Source of the DNA: Leptasterias polaris
Lineage: Eukaryota > Echinodermata > Asteroidea > Forcipulatida > Asteriidae
Assembly (NCBI GenBank): GCA_037783415.1
Contig: JAZGTN010000058.1
Coordinates: forward strand, 7,104,001-7,168,000
Direction of reading: 5' to 3'
DNA length: 64,000 bases
The notes under the pieces are model-generated. The model was not told the DNA's origin. It was given only the letters and a program-made list of their open reading frames with translations, and ran no database searches. Each line of letters begins with the position of its first letter. The stretch's first letter is position 1. Below are positions 23,301 to 33,863 of the stretch, piece after piece. The position numbers and the translations under genes are program-made.

Positions 23301-24225
23301 TACTAAAAAAACACAGACATGCCCACGGCTATGTCCCCCGTTCCCCAAAACAATTGTTGCAACCCACACATCTTTTTAAGATGTAACAAGAGATTTACCC
23401 GATTCTCTGAATCGACTCACATGCAACTGATGAGGCAGCAACATGACTTCCGAAAGCTGAGGCAGCAACATGACTTCCGAAAGCTAGCTATTGCTATCTG
23501 CAAAAAGGATAGATCCTTTATCTCGAAAAAACCCGTTCACTACCGACCCACTTGGTCGAAAAGGTCACATAATTTCGGTTAAACTATATCCCCACCACTT
23601 TCCAATTAAAATAATACAAGTGGATATAGTACAGCACAGTTACCATATTTGGAATTGTATTATCACAAATACAAATTTCAAAGGACAACAAGTCAACAGC
23701 GTCAATGGATGGGATAGCACCAACATTTATTATCCTACTGTGTTCACTATGTAGTATGTTCACTGTGTTCACTATGTAGTATGTTCACGTAAAAACTGCA
23801 AGATTAAGAAACAATACACTCATTTAGTTTCAAGTAACTGAAGTAACATTAAACTGTGCTATAACTAATTATCACGAAATAGAAACAGCTTAATAAACAT
23901 GTGCCTTTTTAACTCCAAAAAACGTTAGAGAACTTCATTAAATAAGTCCATTAGAGAAACACTCTCGTAAAAAGTGCGACCTATTACAGTCTATGGAAAA
24001 CCCCACGGCTTTGGGGTTTTCATAAGAAAAACTTAGAAGCAATTGAATTGACCTTCCAATTTGCATGGCCTTAGCGCTGGGGTAAGATTAATAGTTTGAA
24101 TCTCCCGCACAACCCACACAGCGGGGGGTCGTCCACTGGAATGCAGTTGGCGTGTGTGACCTGCACAAGTCTTGCTCAGGTCAACCACGGACCCTCATCC
24201 TACTACACACACACTCCGTGCAGTG
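23301..24225. other. no gene; short hairpin and a dispersed-repeat end
   Basis: A hairpin at 23997-24020 pairs AAAACCCCA with TGGGGTTTT. Sequence at 23950-23985 (CACTCTCGTAAAAAGTGCGA) recurs inverted near 36097-36133, so both are probably edges of one repeat family. A 20-bp duplication (GAGGCAGCAACATGACTTCC) occurs at about 23430-23480. Confidence 0.45.
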
Positions 24226-24231
24226 CACCCG

Positions 24232-24540
24232 GGTCAACCATGGGTCAACCATGGGTCAACCATGGGTCAACCATGGGTCAACCATGGGTCAACCATGGGT
24301 CAACCATGGGTCAACCATGGGTCAACCATGGGTCAACCATGGGTCAACCATGGGTCAACCATGGGTCAACCATGGGTCAACCATGGGTCAACCATGGGTC
24401 AACCATGGGTCAACCATGGGTCAACCATGGGTCAACCATGGGTCAACCATGGGTCAACCATGGGTCAACCATGGGTCAACCATGGGTCAACCATGGGTCA
24501 ACCATGGGTCAACCATGGGTCAACCATGGGTCAACACAGT
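24232..24540 (+). repeat. perfect 11-bp tandem repeat, GGGTCAACCAT
   Basis: About 28 head-to-tail copies of GGGTCAACCAT with no visible variant. Because 11 is not a multiple of 3, all three plus frames read the same 11-residue peptide repeat; these frames are artefacts. Successive GGGTCA hexamers are separated by 5 bp, the spacing of DR5 nuclear-receptor response elements. Confidence 0.95.
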
Positions 24541-24989
24541 ATAGTAAGCAGTGATAATGTACATGTACATTGTGCATGTTGTATTTTGTATAGGTTTATT
24601 AAACTTGAGACACGATAGGGAAGTCCAGTTCTGCTTTCCATGTCAAGGAGTGAACTAGTTATTGTAGGGAAGAAATTGCCCTATGAAATTACATGCATTC
24701 CTAGATTAGCGCCGATAAATTACCTATACTTACGCATTATTTCCCTTTCCATCTGTCACAGTTTCAGTACTGTTCCCCTCTGAAATTAGCTCTTATAAAA
24801 CTATTCATGATTTTATAATTCTTCAAACGGCCACAGTATACTGGCAAAATATTTATTCCCGTATCATTCAACTGCACTCACCTTCCTTGGTCAAGAAGGG
24901 AGAAGGCGGAAAAGAGGTTGGAAACCAAGTGACGCTATCCTTGTGCAGCAGGGTCTTAATTGTTATTCGAAGACAATTTCTTACCGAGG

Positions 24990-26300
24990 GGAACTTGTCA
25001 AAGGCGAGCCATATCAATAGGGGCTTTTAAACATTACTATTTGGTGGAGGTTCTCTTGAAGATCCAAGGCTTTCCGAAGAAGAACAAGAGACATTGAAAA
25101 GACGGACGAATGTCTTGAAAGATAGGTTAATTCAAGTTATTTCATTTTCAAATTGCCCAGCGGAGGATGAGGCACCACGCCAAGAATTAGCCATCGCAGA
25201 AAACAGAGATAATTTAGAAGATGGTCCCATGGAACCTGTTCCCATTCGGCCCCGTACAAGAACCCTCTATATCAGAAAAACGTTGACAAGCAACAAGACA
25301 ACCCCCCGACGCCACTACACCATTGCGATCTAAAGGAATCATGATTGCAGCACCAGAGGATTACCCGAAGTGCTTTAAGAATAAAGCACACGATATATGG
25401 GTAAAAAAGAAGATTTTCTTCTTGGTGTTGCATTGGATGTATAAAAAAGGAGGATCAATGCCGGAAACGGCGAGTGGAATTGAGTTTTAACAGTTCATGA
25501 CATCATTCAAATGCTGAAGGTGATTAAAGTCCAGAAAGATTTCACGCTGTACGACAATAATGGTGCAGGTACATTTGGCACGCCACTTCAACATTTATGC
25601 GACGAATATATTAAACATGATAGACACGAATATATTAAACATGATAGACACTAAGAGCCAAAGCGAAATAATTGAATATCTCCAACATAAATTTCCTGGT
25701 ATATTTGTGACCACAAGGATAATGGTAGAAGCTGCAAAAGCTAACATGAATCGAGAGGTAGCAATACTCCATCCGAGACCAAATGATACGGGTATGTCTA
25801 TTTCCCCCCATGAATTGCGTCTCTATCTGCTTTCGGTTGAGTGGGAAGGAGATGTGGAGAATTTTCGGAGATGCCGGTATTATACTCTAGGCAAAGAATC
25901 GACGACAATAATTAATAGGCATGGCTAGGAAAATGTAGAATTCTTCGGCAAAGTTTACGACTCGGTCTAGCTGAGATTGCCTTTCGACAACCATGTTAAA
26001 GACTGCCTTGCAAATTTAGGGGATCACGTTCAAGACGAAGAACCGTTCACCACAACGCAGTCCGGATTTTTTTTTGGGAAAACATTTGTCCTCTCTGAAG
26101 GCTCACAACACCACATGCCCAACACGGTACCATACAACATCTAGGCGGGAAAGTGTGGGGAGGATCGACCTTCCTAGATGAACGCTTACCAGTCAAATGG
26201 ATTGTGATTACCCAGAGAGAATGCAACAAGGATGCGAAAGAGGTCATTGTAGCAGAAGGATTCCGGAGACGCTGGGATCTCTTCACGGAGTAGTATGTTT
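24990..26300 (+). pseudogene. degenerate coding-like block, family not recognised
   Basis: Several open stretches in the same direction are separated by stops and frame changes. 25094-25333 holds EEEQETLKRRTNVLKDRL just upstream and an acidic, proline-rich end. About 25335-25490 contains EDYPKCFKNKAHDIW. 25560-25928 contains SEIIEYLQHKFPGI, SISPHELRLYLLSVEWEGD and RRCRYYTLGKES. Base composition is less AT-rich than the flanks. A tandem duplication of about 23 bp (GAATATATTAAACATGATAG) lies at 25606-25652. I do not recognise the protein; an old mobile-element or virus-derived gene is possible but not shown. Confidence 0.3.
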
Positions 26301-27035
26301 TGGACTGTGATTTACAGCAGAGGGATATGTTGGCCTGGACAACTATGTTCTCAATACAGGCTTTGAGGTTTGAGCACAGAACACAAACCGGTAAGCTAAG
26401 TTTGGTATAGTCTTTAATTAAGGTGATTTTGTATTTTTATATCACAGAATAGTTGTTTTCAACGCTTAAAAAAATGTGTGTTCACAACATTCATAAACTG
26501 GATCACAAAGATACCGCCAGCCAATAATTCTTTGTTATTTTTACAAAATGACATAAATTATAGTCTATTATAGGTCGTCATATCATTTTCTTCCTCTCAC
26601 TTTCCACAGATCCACAGTTTTTGCAATCACAAAGCTAAAAAGGCATCTGAGGAGTAAAACTGCTATTAAAGGGGTGAATACAAACTCGTCTGACAGGTCG
26701 GCGACACAACAAACGAACTCGAAATCGACGACGGTGTTCGGGGCTTGACTTGTGCCAAAAAAAATATATATACATTTCGAGAGGTATTAATTGGTCTTCG
26801 TTATAAAAGTGTCGCAATTATTTTGTTTTAAGGTTTTAAATATGGGCCAACAATAAACTTACTGACAAGGAATTTACAGCTGTTAAACAGTGTTATAAAC
26901 ATCATATATGATGAACCAAAAACACGCGTCCCTTTTAATCATGAGTGAAAGCATTAATGCAAGACAACGATTTTGCAGCCCATTAAAATGTGTTGCATCC
27001 CCTTTTAAAATCTTGAATAAAACAATGCAGCAACT
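26301..27035. other. intergenic sequence, nothing recognised
   Basis: A minus-strand frame at 26635-26817 contains an arginine-rich run (HRRRFRVRLLCRRP) but has no supporting context. Confidence 0.35.
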
Positions 27036-27039
27036 TCAT

Positions 27040-28490
27040 CATTATAAGAACTCGCATCCCTTTTGGAAGAAGTCGCATCCCCTATTAAGAGCCCGGTCAC
27101 AACAATCTATATAAGAACTCGCATCCCTTTTGGAAGAAGTCGCAACCCCTATATAGAGCCCGGTCACATTACAACAATCTATATAAGAACTCGCATCCCT
27201 TTTGGAAGAAGTCGCATCCCCTATATAGAGCCCGGTCACATTACAACAACCTATATAAGAACTCGCATCCCTTTTGGAAGAAGTCGCATCCCCTATATAG
27301 AGCCCGGTCACATTACAACAATCTGTATAAGAACTCGCATCCCTTTTGGAAGAAGTCGCATCCCCTATAAGAGCCCGGTCACAACAATCTATATAAGAAC
27401 TCGCATCCCTTTTGGAAGAAGTCGCATCCCCAATATAGAGCCCGGTCACATCACAACAATCTATATAAGAACTCGCATCCCTTTTGGAAGAAGTCGCATC
27501 CCTTATATAGAGCCCGGTCACATTACAACAATCTATATAAGAACTCGCATCCCTTTTGGAAGAAGTCGCATCCCCTATAAGAGCCCGGTCACAACAATAT
27601 ATATAAGAACTCGCATCCCTTTTGGAAGAAGTCGCATCCCTTATATAGAGCCATCTATATAAGAACTCACATCCCTTTTGGAAGAAGTCGCATCCCCTAT
27701 ATAAAGCCCGGTCACATTACAACAATCTATATAAGAACTCGCATCCCTTTTGGAAGAAGTCGCATCCCCTATATAGAGCCCGGTCACAACAATCTATATA
27801 AGAACTCGCATCCCTTTTGGAAGAAGTCGCATCCCCTATATAGAGCCCGGTCACATCACAACAATCTATATAAGAACTCGCATCCCTTTTGGAAGAAGTC
27901 GCATCCCTTATATAGAGCCCGGTCACATTACAACAATCTATATAAGAACTCGCATCCCTTTTGGAAGAAGTCGCATCCCCTATAAGAGCCCGGTCACATT
28001 ACAACAATCTATATAAGAACTCGCATCCCTTTTGGAAGAAGTCGCATCCCCTATATAGAGCCATCTATATAAGAACTCACATCCCTTTTGGAAGAAGTCG
28101 CATCCCCTATATAAAGCCCGGTCACATTACAACAATCTATATAAGAACTCGCATCCCTTTTGGAAGAAGTCGCATCCCCTATATAGAGCCCGGTCACAAC
28201 AATCTATATAAGAACTCGCATCCCTTTTGGAAGAAGTCGCATCCCCTATATAGAGCCCGGTCACATCACAACAATCTATATAAGAACTCGCATCCCTTTT
28301 GGAAGAAGTCGCATCCCTTATATAGAGCCCGGTCACATTACAACAATCTATATAAGAACTCGCATCCCTTTTGGAAGAAGTCGCATCCCCTATAAGAGCC
28401 CGGTCACATTACAACAATCTATATAAGAACTCGCATCCCTTTTGGAAGAAGTCGCATCCCCTATATAGAGCCCGGTCACACTACAACAAT
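27040..28490. repeat. ~60-72-bp tandem array with 410-bp higher-order duplication
   Basis: About 21 units with landmarks AAGAACTCGCATCCCTTTTG, GAAGAAGTCGCATCCC, CTATATAGAGCCCGGTCACA and TTACAACAATCTATAT. Unit length alternates because some lack TATA or CATTACA. The variant junction GAGCCATCTATATAAG occurs at 27648 and 28058, and the order of variants after each is the same, so a block of about 410 bp (27651-28060) has been duplicated in tandem. Frames on both strands (for example 27063-27662 plus) are artefacts. No spacer variation of the CRISPR kind is present. Confidence 0.9.
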
Positions 28491-28511
28491 ATTTAGGGAA
28501 CTCCTCCGCCA

Positions 28512-28512
<1 letters not shown>

Positions 28513-28544
<32 letters not shown>
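28513..28544 (+). repeat. (CAGC)8 microsatellite
   Basis: Eight uninterrupted CAGC units immediately after the tandem array. Confidence 0.9.
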
Positions 28545-29260
28545 ACGCACGGGTAAAGTAGATGGATGCATGTTGAATGCAAGTGTTAAAAACGACCAGC
28601 AAACAATAACTTTCTCATGCATGCAGTAGATCATTCATAGAGGAGGGAAAACTGATGTATCTCCAGTATACAACAATGTCCAGTACATGATTTACTTTCA
28701 AAGCTTTGAAATACACTTGAAACTGTTCATGCAGCAGTACATGTACAATATTGCCAAGTGGATTATCCTTCACTGGTAGAGATCACTAACCGTTTGATTC
28801 AAATTGCGACATAGAGCCATTAGCCTATCATACTTCACCACAGTGCAGCTGTACAATGTAATTCGATCCTTTTGACCTGACCCAATACACTACTCACTAT
28901 GTACATGTACTTGCATAGAGGTTCTACAGTCAGTGCGCACTGTTAGCATGACCTGTGACCTGGCCCCAAGGTGATGATACACACCCATAAAGACACTGTT
29001 GTGATATCTTGGAAGGTAGTGCATAATTATACAGTGTACATGTACACAAATGTACATTGTACAAGGAGCTGTTCGTGTAAATAACTTTATGGTACACATT
29101 TCAATGAGATTCAATAATGATACAGTTAAATAATGTGATTTAAATGCTATTATAAAACTGTTAATACAGTTATAACAATTTTCAACTTAGAAACACACAC
29201 AGTACACATCCGGTTTGGGGTCCTGTGATGTGTTTGTTGATTAGTATTTTCTTTTGATGT
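28545..29260. other. intergenic sequence, nothing recognised
   Basis: Short GTACATGTAC-type palindromes (28738-28748, 28900-28910, 29036-29046) only. Confidence 0.4.
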
Positions 29261-29264
29261 TATT

Positions 29265-29640
29265 TTAACGTTTTTATAATGATATACAATTGTTTAAAAA
29301 GAACATGCTTTTATTTTAAACTGAGACATTTTAAAAACGTTTTAAACTGTTTTTAAAACGTTTCCTAAAAACGAAAATTTTGTCCATAATATATGGTTTA
29401 AAATAGGTTGTGATATAACGTTCTATAAACGTTAGATTTCGTTTCAATTATGTGTTTGTATATGAGTATTTTGACAACGTTATTTTAACGTTTTTATAAC
29501 GTTTTGATAGAACAATTATTTTTTCTTGAAATCTGCTTTAAACTGTAACGTTTTAAAAACGTTTTTAAAACGTTTCAAAAAAACGAAACCTAATTAAACC
29601 CAATTCAAAACGTTTTGAAAACGTTTTGTGTTTACTGGGT
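29265..29640. repeat. palindrome-core array, AACGTTTTAAAACGTT type
   Basis: Built from AACGTT, ACGTTTTTATAACG, GTTTTAAAAACGTTT and TTTTGAAAACGTTTTG, largely self-complementary. It ends with AACGTTTTGTGTTTACTGGG, which parallels the GTGTGCCCACTGGG end of the CAACGTTG element. The left end was not found. Confidence 0.65.
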
Positions 29641-30158
29641 TAGCCTTATTATTTGTGAAATTATATGATTGATTTCAAAGATGCTCGTGTGTCTCTTCCT
29701 TTAGGCTTTTTAATAAGCATTCAGTCCGATTGGAACAAAATACTTGTTTAAATACTGTTATTGTAATAGGGCTTTAATCAGCTGTATGTATGCGTTGAGT
29801 GTTTATGGAGTAAAAACTACAAAGATGTATGATTGATGAGTTTTGTTTATGAGCTACAAATAGTAGAAATGAATTCCTTGCTGATTATTACCCCCCCCCC
29901 CCCTAAAGTTTAAACTTTCACAGCATTTGTTGAGTGCATAATCTGAATCTAGATGTACATTGTACAAGCACAAACCTACCTGTATGTGCAATGTATGACC
30001 ATGACCTACAATGTACATCTCAGACTCCAATAAAAACAAACAAGACACAAATTTTTGAATTACTGCCACAGTCTGAAACCAACTGATTTTATTTGTGCCG
30101 GATACCGAATTGGGCAAACCGGACACAAGAAAAACAAGCGGGGTACACCTGACCCCTA
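29641..30158. other. intergenic sequence with poly-C tract
   Basis: C-tract at 29890-29903. No gene supported. Confidence 0.4.
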
Positions 30159-30270
30159 ACCAGGATGCACTTGCACCCGAACCTGGGTTCAATTTGACCC
30201 AAAAATACAAAACAAACCAGGATGCACTTGCACCCAAACCTGGGTTCCATTTGACCCAAAAATTAGCTGC
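30159..30270 (+). repeat. 57-bp tandem duplication
   Basis: CAGGATGCACTTGCACCC starts at 30161 and again at 30218. The following CTGGGTTC and TTTGACCCAAAAAT are repeated too. Confidence 0.8.
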
Positions 30271-30652
30271 ATATGTCAGCCACAAACCCAATATAATTTG
30301 TGTAGGCCTACACCAGATCAACTTTACTGTGTTTGTAGAAATTATTAATTTGTTTAATTACACAGAGTACAGGATAGAGTTGCGCTTCCACCGATGAAAC
30401 CTCAGTCGGAATCATGGCCTCATGAAACTTTCGAACGCCATGGCAACAATACCAAAACCAATTAACAAATCCATTGTGTTTATAATAATTATTACATGTT
30501 GTTAAATAAACGCCAAAATCGGGGTAAATGGCTGTCTGAACCCTTCCAATTATGCCACACGCGCCAAGCGCGCCCACCGAGAGAGAGAGAGACGGAGAAG
30601 GGGGGGGGGGGGGGGGGAGACAACCAAATACCCCCATATATAGGCTACTGAG
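30271..30652. other. no gene; poly-G tract and GA microsatellite
   Basis: (GA)n near 30581-30592 and a G-tract of about 18 at 30600-30617. If the Ngaro element has terminal repeats on this side they should lie here, but none were identified. Confidence 0.4.
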
Positions 30653-31215
30653 TCACAATATGCACATCATATCAGGATACCCTCTGCCTATCATCATGTT
30701 CGAAACAATGAATGCTCGCAAATTACTTCGGAACAATTGATTCCCAAGGGAAGATAAATGCACACCATCGTACGAAAAAAGGCTTACCTCAGACCAAATA
30801 AATTGGTGGTGATGAACACAAAGAGCCTGCACTGCTTTGCATTGAGACGCTGCCCAACGATTAATCGTTCGGCGTTTACGTTCCAGCGCCGATTGCGAAC
30901 GCGCGCCCATGTAAAAAACACGAGGCAGCACATCTGACCAAACAATAGTCGAAGTTGGGTACGCCCAGGCACAATCACGGAGCATCACTGCAATTTGCTG
31001 CCGCAGTGCAAACTCATCAATAGTTACGAGGTCATTGGTACCTAAATGAAAAATCAACCAATCTGGGGGAGGTGCCCGTTTTCGGAGGTCATTAAGCAGG
31101 TCATCATAATTAGCAATCCCAGCCCCACCTTTGCCTTTCCAATAAACCCGGGCTGGAATCCCGAACGGACCTTCAGCTCGACGCACCAAGGAGTCCCCAA
31201 CAATCCAAACTGAAC
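30653..31215 (-). CDS. Ngaro SGNH/GDSL-type hydrolase
   Basis: From a minus-strand splice-acceptor-like site (TTTTATTTCGTAG, AG at 31217-31216) the frame reads SVWIVGDSLVRRAEG, giving the block I GDS with the catalytic serine. WLIFHLGTNDL is block III (G-x-N-D) and SYDGVHLSSLGNQLF is block V (D-x-x-H), so Ser, Gly, Asn and Asp/His are all present. The family hydrolyses esters; its role in Ngaro elements is not clear to me. The exon opens in phase 1, so it may be joined by splicing to the upstream recombinase transcript. Confidence 0.75.
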
Positions 31216-31309
31216 CTACGAAATAAAATTAAGTGAAATTGAATCCCAGCCCATAACTGCATGAAATAACAAACAAGCTAACATGAAAATGGTACCCCCG
31301 CCCGGACAA

Positions 31310-32212
31310 TCAGCAGCCCGATTGCAGATTGCAAGTAGGGATCGGGCGAATGTAAGACAAAAATGCATTGGAACGCCACCGGCCCATAGCACGGATATTG
31401 TCATGAGAGACCCCGAGAGCGGCTGCGGACGATGCAGCACCGATGCGGAACGAGTGCCCCCGAATTTGTTGTCCGCCTAGGCCAGCAAAGAAAACTGCCT
31501 TACGTAACACCGAATTGAACTGGTACCGAGTCAATGGACTGCTATCAAAGTGACAGAAAAACGGCCCGGGATACTCGGGACGGATAGCAATAAAATCCAA
31601 GAACCCTTGAACGGGGCATAGTGATTTAGAACTAGTAGTGACAAGACGAATGCGCTGTTGAAAACCACGTTGATTATTTTTTGACTGCCGAAAGGTTAAG
31701 CCAACAAACTGATCATGTGACCCCGGTTTCGAAAATTGCACATCCCCGAAAACTAGTACGGACTCCTGTACCCGGGAATTGGAAACCACGGCAAACTCGC
31801 CTACGCGTAAAAAAACGAAAAAGGCACCCAGGAAAACTGCCTTGAACATGGTACTTTCAAATTGAGACGCGCAAATGTGAGGAAGTGAATCAATTAGCTG
31901 CTGAAGAATTGGCAACGAAATTGGCACCCGATTATCCACTAAACCGCAGCCGCGGCGAGAACCCTCAATCAATTTAGAAACAAGAAAATCTTTCGTAGGA
32001 TCTGACATCCCATGCAACTTATAAAAATAGCCCACGCCCGAAACATAGTTAGCAATCGTAGCTGGGGCAAGGCCACGCAAGGAAAGCCACGCAACAAAAC
32101 GACGCACCTCTACCGCCGAAGCAGGCGGCCCTACTGTATCAAGGGATGGTTGCCGAAATCGGCAAAAAGCATTCCAACCCCGTAGCATAAGCTTTGTGTG
32201 AGTTGGGCGCAA
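31310..32212 (-). CDS. Ngaro tyrosine recombinase
   Basis: About 300 residues. The N-terminal SAM-like helical part (RRFVAWLSLRGLAPATI) leads to a catalytic domain. FLRVGEF holds the first arginine box, RGHSFRIGAAS the H-x-x-R pair, and MGRWRSNAFLSYIR the second basic position and the tyrosine nucleophile. All signature residues of the integrase fold are visible. In DIRS-order elements this enzyme inserts the circular DNA intermediate. It follows the RT ORF by about 35 bp. The true C-terminus may differ, because a splice acceptor just downstream appears to open the next ORF. Confidence 0.85.
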   Translation of the reverse strand: MRPTHTKLMLRGWNAFCRFRQPSLDTVGPPASAVEVRRFVAWLSLRGLAPATIANYVSGVGYFYKLHGMSDPTKDFLVSKLIEGSRRGCGLVDNRVPISLPILQQLIDSLPHICASQFESTMFKAVFLGAFFVFLRVGEFAVVSNSRVQESVLVFGDVQFSKPGSHDQFVGLTFRQSKNNQRGFQQRIRLVTTSSKSLCPVQGFLDFIAIRPEYPGPFFCHFDSSPLTRYQFNSVLRKAVFFAGLGGQQIRGHSFRIGAASSAAALGVSHDNIRAMGRWRSNAFLSYIRPIPTCNLQSGC

Positions 32213-32245
32213 TGGATGCTGCCAATAGACAGCTCATCTCATCAG

Positions 32246-33863
32246 CTACCAAGGAAGAGGTAGAGCAGGGAGCGGTGTCATTACAGCGTCTGCCAATGGG
32301 GCTGCCACACGAAAACGACTCATCTGGAAACGAGATAAAGCATCCGCAATCTCATTAAATTTCCCAGGGACGTGAACCGCTCGAAATGATATGTTAAACT
32401 CGAGGCAGAGCAGGACAAATTGACGCACAACAACCATGATACGCTTACACGGCGAGGATTTCTTATTAATAATGTGCACAACAGCGAAATTGTCGGTGTT
32501 AAACACAACTTTCCTGCCGGCAAGTAGCGGGGCCCAACATTTCAATGCAACGAAAAGCGGGAAAAGCTCAAGGAAAGCGATGGATGGAGGCTGCTGCAAA
32601 ATACATGCGGGCCAATGACCTTGAACCCACTTGCCTTGGAAATATGCCCCAAAACCAACACTAGCAGCGGCATCAGTGAACAATTGCAAAGTATCGTTCG
32701 ACTGCCAAGCATGGTCTGCAAACACAGAAACCCCGTTAAAATGCGCCAAGAATTCAAGCCAGGCAAGCAAATCCAGCTTGGCCCCTTGTGAAATCCGAAC
32801 CATGTGATGGGGGCGAGAAATCCCTTGTGTTAACGCAATTAAGCGGCGAAGAAAAGCCCGCCCCGTAGGAATTGCCCTGCAAATAAAATTAAGGGAGCCT
32901 ACAATTGACTGAACCCCAACGAGGGAAATCTTACGTTTACCCAACAAGCCCCTAATCTGACATACTAAAGCATCAACCTTTTCTTGTGGCACCCTAATTT
33001 GACGCGCAACTGAATCAATCACAAGGCCTAAGAACGAAATCGACTGCACTGGGCCAACTGTCTTCTCCTCAGCTAAAGGGACACCAAGCTCAGCGCAAAC
33101 CGCCTTAAAGGCCTCAAGCAAAACTGAACAAGAGCTTGAAGATGACCCCACGAAAAGGAAGTCATCAAGATAATGGGTTAAAAAGGAGGACCCAGAAAAA
33201 CGTTTAACTTGAAACTCTAAAAATGAGCTACATTTCTCAAATAATGAACATGAAATACTACAGCCCATGGGAAGACACATAATAAAACATCCCGCCATAA
33301 GTAAAACCTAACAATTCATAATCAACTGGGGCAACCGGTAGCAACCTAAACGCCGATTTAATGTCGGCCTTTGCCAACCATGCACCGTGACCCCCCTTGA
33401 TAGTCAGCTGAACAGCTTTGTCGAATGAAGCATAATGCACTGAACAAAGATCCCTGCTAATAAAATCATTAATGGATTGACCAGCGGGAAAAGATAAGTG
33501 ATGGATGAGGTGGAACGTGTTGGGCTCGCGCTTAGGTACTAAGCCAATAGGGGAACATTGCAATGAAGCCAAAGGACGAGACACAAATGGCCCCGCTATC
33601 CTACCTAACGCAATTTCTGTTGCAAGTTTACGCACAACAACCGCGGGCTGAGCCGCAGCAGAAGTGAGGCACACAGAATCGCGCGCCCCCCTAGGGCCAG
33701 TATAACCCAACGAAAAACCGTTAGCAAACCCATCACGTAAAACCTCAACATCAGAATCCAAGGGGTAAGAACACAGCCAACAATCCAAAACTGAAAAATT
33801 AATTGGCGTTGGAAGAGCGAAAAGACCCAGTACCGGTCCCACTAGCGCCATTGACATTGGCAC
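32246..33863 (-). pseudogene. Ngaro reverse transcriptase-RNase H, frameshifted
   Basis: Two overlapping frames. 33863-33258 carries the RT fingers (SPIGLVPKREPNTFHLIHHL) and first catalytic region (AWLAKADIKSAFRLLPV). 33298-32246 carries CLPMGCSIS, the catalytic HYLDDFLFVG and a DIRS-type RNase H (LFTDAAASVGFGAYF, then ELFPLFVAL, then VFNTDNFAVVHIINK, then EIADALSRF). The change of frame falls near 33262-33270, between the first catalytic region and the PMG motif, and is a small indel inside a conserved domain, so it is not a programmed site. In an intact copy this enzyme would copy element RNA into DNA. Confidence 0.85.

Noticed and set aside
24096..24618. Three plus frames of 130-152 codons with an 11-residue repeat
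   Set aside because: An 11-bp repeat without stops is open in all three frames and gives the same peptide; not a gene.
26635..26817. Arginine-rich minus frame resembling a Harbinger-type segment
   Set aside because: Too short and without any second motif to support it.
27040..28490. Possible CRISPR-like array
   Set aside because: Units are repeated along their full length with no unique spacers and no cas genes, and the genome is eukaryotic.
27042..28602. Long frames on both strands (up to 199 codons)
   Set aside because: Artefacts of the ~60-72-bp tandem array.
30552..30740. Glycine-rich plus frame
   Set aside because: Created by the poly-G tract; lies opposite the Ngaro hydrolase end.
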